Assembly: GCA_019321725.1 (NCBI GenBank)
Contig: CM033120.1
Coordinates: forward strand, 1-64,000
DNA from: Paulownia fortunei
Lineage: Eukaryota > Streptophyta > Magnoliopsida > Lamiales > Paulowniaceae
DNA length: 64,000 nucleotides
Reading direction: 5' to 3'
Shown: piece after piece, positions 38,743 through 49,979 of the stretch
Position numbering within the stretch: the stretch's first letter is position 1
Layout: every line of letters starts with the position of its first letter
Position numbers and translations under genes: made by a program
Notes under the pieces: generated by a model
Databases searched by the model: none
The model's input: the letters and a program-made list of their open reading frames with translations, nothing else
What the model was told of the DNA's origin: nothing

Positions 38743-41645
38743 ATGGCAATTGCAAGAACGGGAGTTTTTGTAGACGATTATTTGGAGTGTGAGCTGTTAA
38801 TTTTGCCTCTACTTCTATATCATATATAATAAAAAAAAAAAGTTTAGGTGAAATTGAATTATAGATGAGATTATTGTTTGTGTATAATAAAAGATTCGAG
38901 CACGCTGCCGGCGGAGCTTCAAAGGCTTCTCAACACCATTCGAGAATTGGATGAGCGTTCCCAAGGTGCCTCCTTTTCCTATTTTCTTTCTTTTGAACAA
39001 ATGTAGGGTGCTGCTATATTATATTATACTTTGTGCAAATTTTGATGAATTTCACCTCTGTCTGTGTATAATTGTTAACGTAAAGCAATGATAAACCAGA
39101 CAAGGCAGCAAACCAAGTACTGTCTGGGTTTGGCATCTCAAGGGGGCTCGTTTTCTAGGAAAAACGAGGAGGAGGAGGAGGTGTTTGAAAAGCTTCGAAA
39201 GGAGATTGAGGCAAACCAGGACAATGCCCTTAGCCTCTGCACCGAGAAGGTTCTACTGGCCCGACAAGCTCATGACCTTGTAAGTCCCCAATAACATTAA
39301 TGAACCTGTGTTCATTTATGGTTATGCTTTATTTTGGTTGTTCTTGTTATGTGAAAATTTTGTTTTTGTTGGAGTAGTTGAATATTCGACAGTTTTATTG
39401 ATTTGAAAGCAGGTTTTATGTGGTTCTGTTTTTTTAAGCTATATATAGTATATTAGTGAATGCTATTTATTTGGAATGTAAGGCATGGTTGTAGAAAGTA
39501 AATACCATGTTGCACCTCTGGGTTGCGAGTTTGCCTGAATGTTGTAGTACCTGAATATTGTTGAACACAATTAATTGTGTTTCTGTTACCTGATAAAGTA
39601 TGAGAAGCGTGTAAATTTTAGCTGGCATTTACTGGTTAACCTGCTGGCATGGTGAGCATCTATTCAACAAACAGATTTGCTAGTTTTAGCTCAGGATTTT
39701 CTTCTTTTGCTTTAATTTATGGTTTTTGTTTTTTTTCATAAAATTGATCTGATGCCTAAGCTTGAGATATTGGAACTAAGATTCTTTCATTTGCTAATTG
39801 TTCCCTTTTCTTGGTCTGTGGGATGGGGATGTGAGGGGAATAAGTGTCCTAAGTCTCTTATGTCTTCTTGGACATGTTTTTTACAAGCACCACCTACTTA
39901 TTTGTTAATTTAGCTACTTGATTAACATGGTATTCACATTATTATCCTTATCCTTATATTCCAGAAGCTGATAATTTTGCTTCCTTGCAACTTTTTTTCA
40001 GATTGACAGTCACATAAAACGTCTTGATGAGGATCTGAATAACTTTGCGGAAGATCTCAAACAAGGTGCATCAGCTTCTTTGGTTTTTCGTTTACATTTT
40101 ATTGCGACCTATGGAAATAGCAAGATGGTTGTAACGATTTTGCCAATTCACTTAGCAGACACCCTATGACGTATAACTGCTAGGATTATGTGACAAGCCT
40201 ATACTTTTCTGGATTTCCAAGGTCTCCATTCTTATCTGTGTGAAACAATGTTAGTTTAGTAGTAATCTTTGGTTTCCACTGTTTTCTTAATTTTGTGTAG
40301 GTACAAGAGCAATTACCTTAGATAATACTATCTCCACCCCAAGTTAATGGTCCCATTGGTGTTGTTGACCAATCAGTTTGAATTTTTTTCAATGCAATGT
40401 TTCAATGAATTAATATGAATAGATAGTTTAACAAGTCTATAAATGTGGGACAGAGAGAGTAGTTAAATATGCAACAAAATGTATGTGAATAATTGAATGG
40501 TTTTCAAGTTATTTCAACCTATCCTTTCCTTTTCCACACCATGAAGGTTAGTGAAGCATGCCAACTGACTGAGGATCAGCATATAGCTCCGAGCCTAACA
40601 ATGGCTAGCGTTGCATGCATAGCCAAATGACCAATTTGGGTTTTGTGTCCATGTGATTATTATAAATGATGGCTTATGTTCTTTTGTATAATATTTTCAG
40701 TTTTCTAATTTTTGTAGAAGGAAAAATAGCACCAGATGAGCCGGCTGTGCTTCCTCCATTACCTTTAGTTCCTAAAAGTGAAAAACGCAAATCACTTTAT
40801 GGAACACCTCAATCAAAGAGGCTTGATTACAAGGACAGGGATTGGGATAGGGAGCGTGATAGGGATTTTGAGCTTATGCCTCCTCCTGGAAGCCTTAAGA
40901 AAGACTTTGCTTCACCTATTGAGCTTGATCAGCCCATTGATCCAAATGAACCTACTTACTGTGTCTGTCATCAGGTCATGCTTCTGTTAATTTTTATCCT
41001 CATTACTGATTCTCAATTTTCACAATTATCTTGTATGAAGCTAGTGAATTACTTTTATGCTAAAGTTCTTCTGATCATACAGGTATCTTTTGGTGATATG
41101 ATTGCTTGCGACAATGAAAACGTAAATCCCTTTTCCCTCCCCTTTCTGCCCCTTCTTCTAGTTTCCGTGTGGTTAGTTTTCCCCCTTTTGCACCATTTAC
41201 TTTTAGAAAATAGATAAAGAATTCTTGAACGCTTGGAGCAAAGGTGGGGTATTTTCGTGCAATATTTGAAACACTTGCTCAATCATATCAACAATTGGAA
41301 CAATGGCAAGGGGATAAGTTATACATATCGAATGAAGGGTGAAAATAAAATTCCCGTACCCAGGAATTTTTGAACTTTGTCTCTGCTTTATCTTGCTGGC
41401 CTGCATTGTTAGCAAAATTTGGAGATGACCTTGTTTAATTGATTTCTATCATCGTTTTTATGGATTTGTCTTGTAAAGTGTTAATTGCAGCTTCAGTCTC
41501 AACACTTTCACACTGCCTAAGCTCAGCTTTTTCTTGACAGTGCCAAGGAGGTGAATGGTTTCATTATGCTTGTGTTGGCCTCACTCCTGAGACAAGATTT
41601 AAAGGAAAGTGGTATTGTCCAACCTGCAGGCAATTACCACACTGA
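38743..41645 (+). CDS. ING2: ING2-type PHD-finger protein (histone H3K4me3 reader)
   Basis: Coding exons: 38,743-38,788; 38,894-38,965; 39,086-39,279; 40,002-40,065; 40,718-40,974; 41,083-41,121; 41,541-41,645, all at GT-AG junctions with frame kept, giving 258 aa. The protein starts [15 protein letters not shown] and ends CPTCRQLPH. Residues 1-125 form the ING N-terminal domain ([18 protein letters not shown], then [20 protein letters not shown], predicted helical). A basic, charged linker at about 145-178 ([17 protein letters not shown]) can act as nuclear localisation signal. The C-terminal PHD finger has a complete Cys4-His-Cys3 set: C207, C209, C220, C225, H232, C235, C250, C253. Y206, M217 and W230 sit where the family's H3K4me3-binding cage residues lie. 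In the family these proteins bring histone acetyltransferase or deacetylase complexes to active chromatin. Length and sequence are close to what I know of Arabidopsis ING2. The 39-nt sixth exon is unusually small. Confidence 0.95.
40326..40462. mobile_element. Stowaway-like MITE in ING2 intron 4
   Basis: The left end reads TACTATCTCCACCCC followed by AAGTTAATGGTCCC. The right end, AATGTGGGACAGAGAGAGTA, is its approximate reverse complement and fits the Stowaway terminal pattern (TACTCCCTCYGTCCCA). The 137-bp size and TA at both ends agree with a Tc1/mariner-derived MITE. It has no coding capacity. The ends have diverged, so it is an old insertion within the intron 40,066-40,717. Confidence 0.65.
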
Positions 41646-42605
41646 TGCTTGTGTGGGTCAGTATATGATTGCTTTATTATTGAATATTTGGTTGATGCTG
41701 CAGAGGCAAGAGGAAAGGACCTTTCTCTTTTTTCTTTGAAATGTGTTCAAAGAATTTGTGTTCTGGCATGTTGATGCAATGTGCGACTCGCATGTGAATT
41801 TGCTCTACTAGATGGTGCGAGTGCTGAAGGGTTTTCATTTCTGTAAGATAGTCAAAAGTTTTTTACATGTTAATAGAAATGGTTAAGGGCTCATAATGAT
41901 GAGTAGTGCTCATTGAGATAGTAATTTTCCGTTGGTCAACTTTAGCAAGCTTGAATTTTGCATAGCAAAAGTTAACTGTAGAACAAAGGAGCATTCACGC
42001 ATGTTTGGTTTCATTTTACCCCCCTCATTTTTTATCTCCCTACCGAAAATAAAAAGTGTTTGTCAGTTGCATTGGTATTTTTCAAAATATCAATTATTTA
42101 TTATAATATTAAACAATTTTATATTTTGTTATATCTTCATTAATTATAATAAAATAATATTAATATTAAAAGATACAGTGTTTCTAATTAATTAAACAAA
42201 ACAACATTAATGCATTTATAATTGAAAATGCATATTTTTGAATAAAATGTACAAATATACTTTTATTTTCTACATATTTTTCAATTCCACTAGTTAAAAT
42301 ACATTTTCTTTAAAAAAATCCAAAATGGCCAGAAATGAAAACAAATAAATTTTATAATGACCAGAAATTCTTGATCTTTAATCTTGCAGTTGCGTATATA
42401 AAGATTGTTTCCCCCTCTTGGAAAATATTATTTCTTCCTCTTGGGAAGGTAATAACAATTACTTTTATTTTCTCTTTTATAATTACAAAAATCTTCTGCT
42501 AACTTTGCTTCAATTAAAAATCCAAATGTAAGTCATGAATTAATTCCCTTTGCTATTGACTTGAAAAATTGATGAAATTATCAATTTATGAAATGACTAT
42601 CATAT
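41646..42605. other. ING2 3' UTR and A+T-rich intergenic DNA
   Basis: The first 200-300 bp after the stop are mixed sequence and probably hold the 3' UTR; no clear polyadenylation signal can be singled out. From about 42,000 the sequence becomes strongly A+T-rich with no gene recognised. Confidence 0.5.
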
Positions 42606-42686
42606 TCTTTAATAATCCGAACTAATGACGTTTTCGCACATTACTAATTAAAATTTTTTTATTACATTTTATCATCTAAAATACAC

Positions 42687-42802
42687 GACTTTTGCACATT
42701 ATCATTTGGAGTTCACAAGCGGTGGAATATTCCAACGAGATTCTGACTTTTGCACATTACCATTTGGAGTTCACAAGCGGTGGAATATTCCAACGAGATT
42801 TT
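42687..42802. repeat. 58-bp tandem duplication in the left inverted arm
   Basis: GACTTTTGCACATTATCATT starts at 42,687 and GACTTTTGCACATTACCATT at 42,745. The two 58-bp units, each ending in GGTGGAATATTCCAACGAGA plus a few bases, differ at very few positions. The right arm has only one unit, so the duplication happened after the two arms separated. Confidence 0.9.
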
Positions 42803-44659
42803 GTCACATGCCTTGCATGTTTGGAATTTAAGAGTAAAGTTGTCCATTCAAGTGGCCACTTGTTGAAAATCCTCACATGCCTCAAACATGAATCGAAAAT
42901 TCCCTATAAATACTATTACAACTTTAATATTGCAAACACAAGTACAGGTTGTATTAAGTAACAAATTTCTCGTGAGTTTAATGTTCATCTACAGAGAAGT
43001 TGTTTGAAAAATTCATGATTATAATTCTTGAAAAAATGGGATTTATGTGAATCAAAATATATGAACAATTAATGTATATTGTAACTAAAGAAAAACCAAA
43101 GTAATAAAAGTATTGAGAATTAGGGATCCACTTTTGAGTTTTGGATAGATAAACGGTTATTCATATTTTTTTACCTTTTTTAATTGTCACAATTGGAATC
43201 CATACATAATGAAGATTTCAATGAGAAGATATTATCAAATACCTCATGAAATAAGGTAATTATGATATTGTCTTATTATTTGCAAATTATCTTGTAACGT
43301 CAACACTTATTTATGGGATCAATCATTTATGTACACTTTTGTCAATAACAAATCAAGGTTTCATATTAGCAGTCGGTGAGGGAAAAACCGTACAAAAAGT
43401 TAAATGAATTCAAGTATTTGTTGTGCCATTGGAGATACATAAATCAATAATCACTACAAAACAAATAGGGTTTAGATCAAAACTCAAAATAATAATACAA
43501 CATACTTAAACAATTTCTACATTTACTAGAAAACATACATACTAGAAAATTTAGTCTAAAGAAACCCTCTACCTCCATCTTTTACAAGCTTAATACATAG
43601 TCTATTTATAATATTTGGAGTATACTAGAGGTCAAACAAATAATGGAGAAGTTAATCAAGTGGTATGCTAGTTGCCAAGAGTTGGTAAGTTGTTACACCA
43701 AATCCTCAAAATTCTCACCTATCGGATTAAATTATATTTTTAATTCAGATACAGCCAGATTTCGATGATAAGTAAGAACAAAAGTTGTAAATCTTTCGGT
43801 GCTGATATATTTTCGTATATCATTTGTCAAATTTAGTTATTATCGGGTGAAAGAGATATGGTCAAATTATCGAATCATGTCCAATAGTCATTCTTTAACA
43901 ATACATCACCTTGCAGCTTATGTTTTTACCATTTTGACACATTTTTTCACAATCTTGTTTTCAACAAACTTGTTTATTTACTCTTATGTATAACATATCC
44001 ACATTTCAGTTCAAAATAAATTTGGGCTTAAGAGATATGACTCAATTGGTCAAATGAGTCAATAATGGACTGAACTCTGATCCGAATTTTGGTGATCTAT
44101 TTTGTACAATCATTTAGACGAACTTTCTGCTATAATCAAAACTGAATTGGGCTGAACTTCCAACAGAAAAGTTGTATTTTATCTCTTGATTTTCAAATGA
44201 AGCAAGATTCAGATTCATAGGGCTTTTGATCATGAAGTTATGCTCAAAATACAAAAATTGCACAAATCTGGAAACATGTTTCTTTTGATCTTTTTGTATT
44301 CATTGATTTTCTAATACAAAATATTAATAATATAATAATATTAACAAGAATAAAGCAATAAAAGTATAAAGAATTTGATATAAAAATATGTCAAAATATG
44401 CATTTATCAAATACCAACAAATAAAAAAATTAGAATTTTCATTTTCGTTCTTATCCAAACAAATCAGCCAAAATCTTTGAAAAAAGATCCTTAGGTATTC
44501 TAAAATTTTAAGCTTCCTTGAATTCTATTGGTGAAATTTTAAATATATCTCAATACTGTGGAAAATACAAAAGGATAGTGTCCTCAATATACCCATTGGA
44601 AGAATTTCTCTTAATTATGGTAAGTAATTTTTAATACTTGAATGGGTTTTTAAAATTAA

Positions 44660-44872
44660 GTTTCATAATTCAAAATTACTTTTCACAAATTTCAAAAATT
44701 ACACTTTTTCAGAAATTACAAAATACTTTCTGAAATTTAAAATTATTTCTGAATTATAAATTATTCTCCAAAGATTATAAATTAGTATTTGAAATTATAA
44801 ATTAGTTTCAGAATTTGAAATTAGATTTAGAAACTATAAATTACCTTACAAATTATAAAATAGCTACAGATT
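44660..44872. repeat. Degenerate AAATTATAAATT-type short repeats
   Basis: Inside the Mutator-like element, words such as GAAATTATAAATTAGTTTC, GAATTATAAATTATT and GAAACTATAAATTACC recur about every 20-30 bp with many changes. It looks like a decayed minisatellite or low-complexity region. Confidence 0.45.
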
Positions 44873-45478
44873 TTTTTTCTCTAAAAAATCGGTGAACAAT
44901 CAAAACCAATTTACAGTTACGAAAGATTCATTTTTATTTAGAAATCAAGAAATTCAAGTGAAACATCCATGACATTTGTAGAACATGCACAAATTAATGG
45001 GTAATTTCGAAAATCAAACACTAAATTGGAATTAGGGTTTCTGAAATTTCACTTACTCGAAATTTTTTACATGCAACATACTTCATTCCTGGGTTAAGAT
45101 CAATCCAATACATCATTTTGATTGTATTTATTCCACAATGGCATATCTCATCCATAATGAATTCTATCATTTGCCTCAATCACTCTTCAAGAATTGAGAG
45201 AAAATGAGGGTGAATATTGTTCTCCTCAAGCCTAAATAACAGTAAGGTGGTGAGATGACAAATCTGCCAACAACATAGAGAGTTGAAAGATGAATTTGTC
45301 CTTGAATTTCACGCGTTCAAGGCATTTGATAGGATTTCGGTGGAATATTCCACTACCGGTGAGCTCCGAATGGCAATGTGCATAAGTCGTGTACTTTAGA
45401 TAGCAAAATGTAATAAAAAAAATTGGTTGGTAATGTGCGAAAATGCGAATACTTCGGATGGCAAAGCGTAATTTTCCC

Positions 45479-46120
45479 TTCTTTGATATTTTGGTAATGT
45501 TTATACATTTAGAAAAGAGTATATTTGTTACTTTTTGTAATTGAATGGGTATAGATCTTAAAATGAGCTCTAGATATTAGTTTCAATGCCAATTTTTATT
45601 GTTTGTTCTTAATTTAGACAAGCTCAATTTCATCAAATCCAAGTCAACCACTCTCTCTGTCCTGTCATAGCTCGTGTTGCCTCGTCACCACCATTATTCT
45701 CTCATCACTCCCACACTCTCCCCGCTCCCCCACATCTCATCTTTTCCTCTCCTCAAGAGAACCTATCCCCTCTTGTCTCCCCTTACTCGCCCTTCGTTCC
45801 TTTCTTTCACTCACTCTCGCAATGATTGCTCTCTCACTCTCAGTTACTCGTTTCATTATCTCTTTCTTTAAAGCCTCCTAAGAATGACAATTTGTTTGGT
45901 TTGCTAAAATATAGGACCTCCACCTGCCAATATTTTTAAGGTCCAAGAACCAACCAATTGGATACTTAACCTACTAAACATACTTAATAATTCTAAAACT
46001 ACTATTATATTTTTAAAAAATAATATCATCATAATTTTTTAAATAATAATATAACTAATTATTTGCAAATTCATGTGTAAATATTAAAAGTATTATCTAT
46101 TTTATATTATTATTTTAATT
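45479..46120. other. Pyrimidine-rich block and A+T-rich spacer, no gene
   Basis: The segment 45,640-45,870 is C/T-rich on the plus strand (CTCTCTCTGTCC, ACACTCTCCCCGCTCCCCC), much like the leader exon of the ING2 gene, and could be the 5' part of a lost gene. The 65-codon frame across it is low-complexity and unsupported. No coding exons follow. The rest is A+T-rich. Confidence 0.45.
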
Positions 46121-46129
46121 TATAAAAAT

Positions 46130-46600
46130 ATTATACTAATGTTTATATGAGTATCTATGTACAATATACATCACACATACCATGAAAAAATATGTAGTCA
46201 TGGTATATGTGATGTATGTTTATATGATGAAAGAAAAATGTCATGTTTTAAGTAGGTATTTTTACCTATAATTTGAATATATTTAACTTTTTTATTAGTA
46301 TATCTGAGTATATATGTACTATATACATCACATATACCATGAAAAAATATGTAGTCATGGTATATGCAATGTATGTTTATATGATGAGAGAAAAATGTCA
46401 TGTGTTAAGTAGGTACCTACCTAAGGCCCTTTGGTCGATGGTATGGCTCCCATTTTATGTGGGAGGAATGGGGAGGTCGAATGTTCAAATCTCCATGGGT
46501 GTGTATGTAATTTACTCAAAAAAAAAGTAGGTATTCTACCTAACTTGAATAATTTAACTTGATTATTTATTATGTTCAAGTATTTTTTGTTACTTTTTAC
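46130..46600. repeat. Duplicated hairpin unit (two copies, ~157-bp offset)
   Basis: The first copy, about 46,141-46,305, and the second, about 46,298-46,590, share CATGAAAAAATATGTAGTCA at 46,181 and 46,338 and continue through AAAAATGTCATG and TTAAGTAGGTA. Each holds an inverted repeat: ACATCACACATACCATGA pairs with TCATGGTATATGTGATGT around a 12-nt loop in the first copy, and ACATCACATATACCATGA pairs with TCATGGTATATGCAATGT in the second. The second copy is split by a SINE at 46,425-46,526, after which the homology to the first copy resumes with AAGTAGGTATTCTACC and TTGAATAATTTAACTT. Confidence 0.8.
46425..46526 (+). mobile_element. Short tRNA-derived SINE with target-site duplication
   Basis: The insert begins GGCCCTTTGGTCGATGG and ends in a TTTACTC plus oligo-A tail. 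TGGTCGATGGTATGG is a loose match to a Pol III A box and GGTCGAATGTTCAAATCTCC holds a B-box-like GTTCAAATC. The insert is flanked by imperfect direct repeats AAGTAGGTACCTACCTAA (46,407-46,424) and AAGTAGGTATTCTACCTAA (46,525-46,543), the latter overlapping the tail, as expected for target-primed insertion. The intact first copy of the surrounding repeat shows the empty-site form (TTAAGTAGGTATTTTTACCT). It does not fold as a functional tRNA. Confidence 0.7.
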
Positions 46601-47849
46601 GTGTCTACTTGCATTTTGTAGGAATTAGAATATGAGATAAGTATATTTCCATGTCACGGCGCCATTTTGTCCATGTCATGGCGCCATCTGATATTGACTT
46701 CAATTAGGTTTCTTTTGTGCGATTTTTGAAAGAAATATATAGATAGAAGACCTAGCAACGCTTATAGGGACTTTGACACATTTTGGAAAAGGAAAAATCA
46801 ATAGAATAAGGACAAACACTTGAAGAACAAGATCGAAGACAACGATTTCTGGACACAAAGAATCAGAATTGATTCTTCTCTCGATTTTTAGAGTTCTTTT
46901 TTTTTTCTTCTCTTTTCTTTGAATTCATGATCTTGTACTTATTTATGAGTTTTCCAAATTTCAGTCTGAACTAAATTTATTTTCTAGAGGAATGATGTAA
47001 CTTAAATTCTGATGATTGATTTACCGAATTCGAGTTTATTCAGTTTATTTGTGTTATCTGATTTGGTTGCATATTAGTTACTTGATCACTAATTCAAATT
47101 GTTTGGTATACAAAATTCGACACTCGAAAGAATTTTTTTTTATATGACCTTGGGATAGTACAACCAGTAATTCATAGAGTCGGGGAGGCTTCTTGAAATC
47201 TTTGAAGACTTACAAAAGAATCATTGAGCCATTTTAGAATTTAATATGATTTTATAGAAATATTAAAATCTGATCTTAGGTTCATAATCATTCGGCACTC
47301 AATTAGGATTCTTGATTTATAAACTAATAACTCGTAATTTGATTGTTGATTGATTTTTGTTATTCATAAGATTTGCTAAGTCATTAGATTTCTTTAATTT
47401 TAGGAAATTTTAAAATATTTTTAAAACACTCATATGAATAAAGTTATGAAATTCTAATTATAATACTCCATATATGTTTGATATCAATCTCTGCATATGT
47501 GACAATCCATTTCTTATATATCTATACTAAAACTTGATACTATAGGCTTGCGGTTAGGATTTTAACAACAATATACCACATAAATTTGGGATTTTTTCAA
47601 AAATAGATCAACTAATGTGGATTTCTCTAATTTGTTGTTTTATAAGAAACATGTTAAAATTTATCTCTAAATCAATTTTCACATATTTTTCTTTCAAAAC
47701 ACATTGAAAACAAACAAGGAAATGGAAGTGGAAAAAAATATTGTTCATGGAAATATGTGATTCATGAAGAAATCTCCTAATTGGTCTTCAATTTGGACTT
47801 GAATCAAAATCTCCTAATTTCTGTCTAATTTGTACCGAGTCACTTCAAT

Positions 47850-47853
<4 letters not shown>
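46600..47853. other. Unassigned intergenic DNA, possibly old retroelement
   Basis: No gene is recognised. A 17-bp word CCATGTCA(C/T)GGCGCCAT occurs twice at 46,649 and 46,671. The mixed composition and words such as GGAATGATGTAACTTAAATT recall untranslated parts of LTR retrotransposons, but no LTR pair or coding domain can be shown. Confidence 0.3.

Positions 47854-47919
<66 letters not shown>
47854..47919. repeat. (CT)n microsatellite, 33 dinucleotides
   Basis: An uninterrupted CT run of 66 bases between AATCAAG and TTCTTGAATAC. The minus-strand frame through it only encodes an Arg-Glu repeat and is not a gene. A perfect run of this length is expected to vary in length between individuals. 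Confidence 0.98.
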
Positions 47920-47922
<3 letters not shown>

Positions 47923-49177
47923 TGAATACAATCAACAAGAATAATAAAAATTCTTTTGTATACATTCAATAAATTAATTACATTTTTAAGATGAATCATT
48001 TTATATGTGTCATTTAAGTATTCCTTTTATTGATAAGTAATAATTTTGGACTTCGATAAAATGAACTAATTTATCTAATTTATGATATATAATTTTAATA
48101 GTAAAGTAATTTTAAATCCATTAAAAAATAAATAATGAAGAATATAGCACAATTGTGTACATATTTCATAATATTTTATGATAGTATCGGCCAATATTCA
48201 ATAATTAACTTAATTATTAAATTTCATAGTGAAATATTTTAAAGAATTTTAATATAATTTAATAGAGATAAAGATATTATACATATATTGTAAAATCATA
48301 TATATATATATATATATTATATTTTTACCTCAATTTCTTTATTATTTCTATTTCTTTTAGGGGTAAGTGAAAAAATTCATTTCGAGGAAAATTTAGCATT
48401 TGCCCTCCAAAAATAATCAATAGATAATTCCACATAAGTAATTTTCCCTATATTTTAAAAATACCCAATATTTTTTTTGATATGTTCTAGGCTAGTAATA
48501 TTTTCAGCCAAATTGAATTTTTTTGGGTGAAATTTAGACCAAATTTGCCAATATATTAGTATATCCATCTTTTAAAGTACGAGTAAAGTAAATATAGGAC
48601 AAGTTATATGACTAAACATAATTATTGTCTAGATATAATTATATAAAACTAGGGATTGATATCTATATGGATTGAGGACATCCCTATTTAAAATAAATAT
48701 TTATGTACTGTTCATTATTTTGAAAGAATAGAGAATATTTTTTATATATATTTTTGCCTACAAAAATTAATAATCTATATGTTTCATAAAGTTTTTTTTT
48801 CTAAAAAAAATTAAAAAAAAAACTATTATAAAAGAGGTCCATTGTTAACTTATATATATATATATTTTATGTTCACTACTCGTGTATCATTCTATGTAAA
48901 ATGGTTTTCTTTTTATAACTTTAAATCAATGCTATAGTTAAAATTTTTAAATTTAGTTGACGACATAATCGATTTAAATTATTTTCTTTTTAAAAGATTA
49001 TTTGAAAAATAAATTAGAATGCAACAGATTTGATTTATTTATAAATATAAAATAAATTAAAAAAGCATAGAAATCTACTCTATTTTTCACTTATTCAACT
49101 TTACTTTAGTAAAAATTTAAATTAAGAAAATTATACATAACTTTATTATTTATTAACATTAAAAATTCAAAATTGGG
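47920..49177. other. A+T-rich intergenic DNA, no gene
   Basis: Very A+T-rich, with short TA runs at about 48,297-48,317 and 48,852-48,865. Nothing coding or RNA-like was seen. Confidence 0.5.
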
Positions 49178-49797
49178 TAAACGACACTTCAAACTCCCAA
49201 AATTTAATCATTTTTTGCACATTAACTCCCCAAATTTTTTTTAAGCACTATGCCTCCTCATATTTAATCATTTCGACAATTTATTCACCAAAAATAATTT
49301 CTTAGCACTTTACCATCAATGACAATTTCAAATCAAATTTTCATAAGAATATTTTTCATTAGCTGCGGTCATGCATTTTTTTTTCTACGCAAAAGTAAAA
49401 AAAAAAATCTTAATATTTTCCTTTATTATTGATAATGATAAAACACCATAAATGATGATATTTCTACTATAAATAGTATTGATTAGAATACTATTGATAA
49501 AAATACAATTATTATTTACAGTAAAAATGTCTTGTTGTTTTTCACCATTAGTAATAATAATAAAAAATTTACGATGCATTATTCTTGATTTTTGTATGAA
49601 AAATGATAAAAAAATACTATAGTGGCTAATGAAAAATATTTTTGATAAAAATTAGATTTGAAGTGATATAATAAATATAAATTGAATGACAAAATATTTA
49701 AAATTTATTTTTAAAGGGTAGAATGTCAAAATATTAAATTTAAGGAATAAAATATTTAAAATTTATATTTAAAGAGGTAATATGTCTGTCTTCGCTT
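49178..49797. mobile_element. Foldback/MITE-like inverted repeat upstream of eIF3a
   Basis: TTTCAAATCAAATTTTCATA and the following AGAATATTTTTCATTAGC (49,325-49,363) match, in inverse, GCTAATGAAAAATATTTTTG and the following ATAAAAATTAGATTTGAAGT (about 49,626-49,665). Weaker inverted similarity of A+T-rich text extends outward from both arms (GCACTTTACC-like and TTTAAATATT-like words), so the whole element may span about 620 bp. There is no coding capacity. It ends some 60 bp before the probable eIF3a core promoter. Confidence 0.55.
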
Positions 49798-49869
49798 TTT
49801 AAAATTTCTCACTTTTTTATATTTTTATTTAAAAACCCGTCAAAGAACTAGGGCTTTCTCCTCTGTAGA

Positions 49870-49878
49870 TATAAAAAG
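49870..49878 (+). promoter_or_regulatory. Possible TATA box of the eIF3a gene
   Basis: TATAAAAAG lies about 30-40 bp before C-rich text (ATACCCCCTATCTCG) where transcription may start, and about 110 bp before the leader donor at 49,980. It is chosen on position and consensus only. Confidence 0.4.
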
Positions 49879-49979
49879 AAAAAATCCAAATACCCCCTAT
49901 CTCGAAGAAATTTAGCAGCAGAGCCAGAAGCAGGGCTCCATCCTACGTTCTGCTCATCGCCGCCGGCATCTTCTCCGCT

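Larger units (their letters stand above)
42606..45478. mobile_element. Mutator-like non-autonomous element with long inverted repeats
   Basis: The left arm, 42,606-42,852, and the right arm, 45,284-45,478, are inverted copies. Read inward, both contain TTTTCGCACATTAC, TTTTTTTATTACATTTT, then TACACGACTT(T/A)TGCACATT, GGAGNTCAC and GTGGAATATTCCA, and continue to a CATGCCTTG/AATGCCTTG segment. The right terminus, read from the end, starts GGGAAAATTACGCTTTGCC. The left terminus is degraded. Long terminal inverted repeats of about 200 bp in a 2.9-kb element suit the Mutator-like (MULE) group. No transposase-like frame is found inside, so the element is non-autonomous. A 9-bp target-site duplication is not certain: TTCTTTGAT after the right end and TTCTTTAAT near the left end are similar, but the left border is unclear. 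The interior is A+T-rich without recognised genes. Confidence 0.7.

Noticed and set aside
40666..41217. Long frame running through an ING2 exon into the next intron
   Set aside because: Its middle is the true exon 40,718-40,974; the ends are intron read-through. The splice-correct protein has the complete PHD finger.
45674..45871. 65-codon frame in the pyrimidine-rich block
   Set aside because: Composition-driven S/P/L-rich frame with no recognised domain.
46425..46526. A tRNA gene
   Set aside because: A- and B-box-like words are present, but no cloverleaf or acceptor stem can be formed; the oligo-A tail and target duplications indicate a SINE.
47814..47999. Minus-strand frame with an Arg-Glu repeat
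   Set aside because: It is only the translation of the CT microsatellite.
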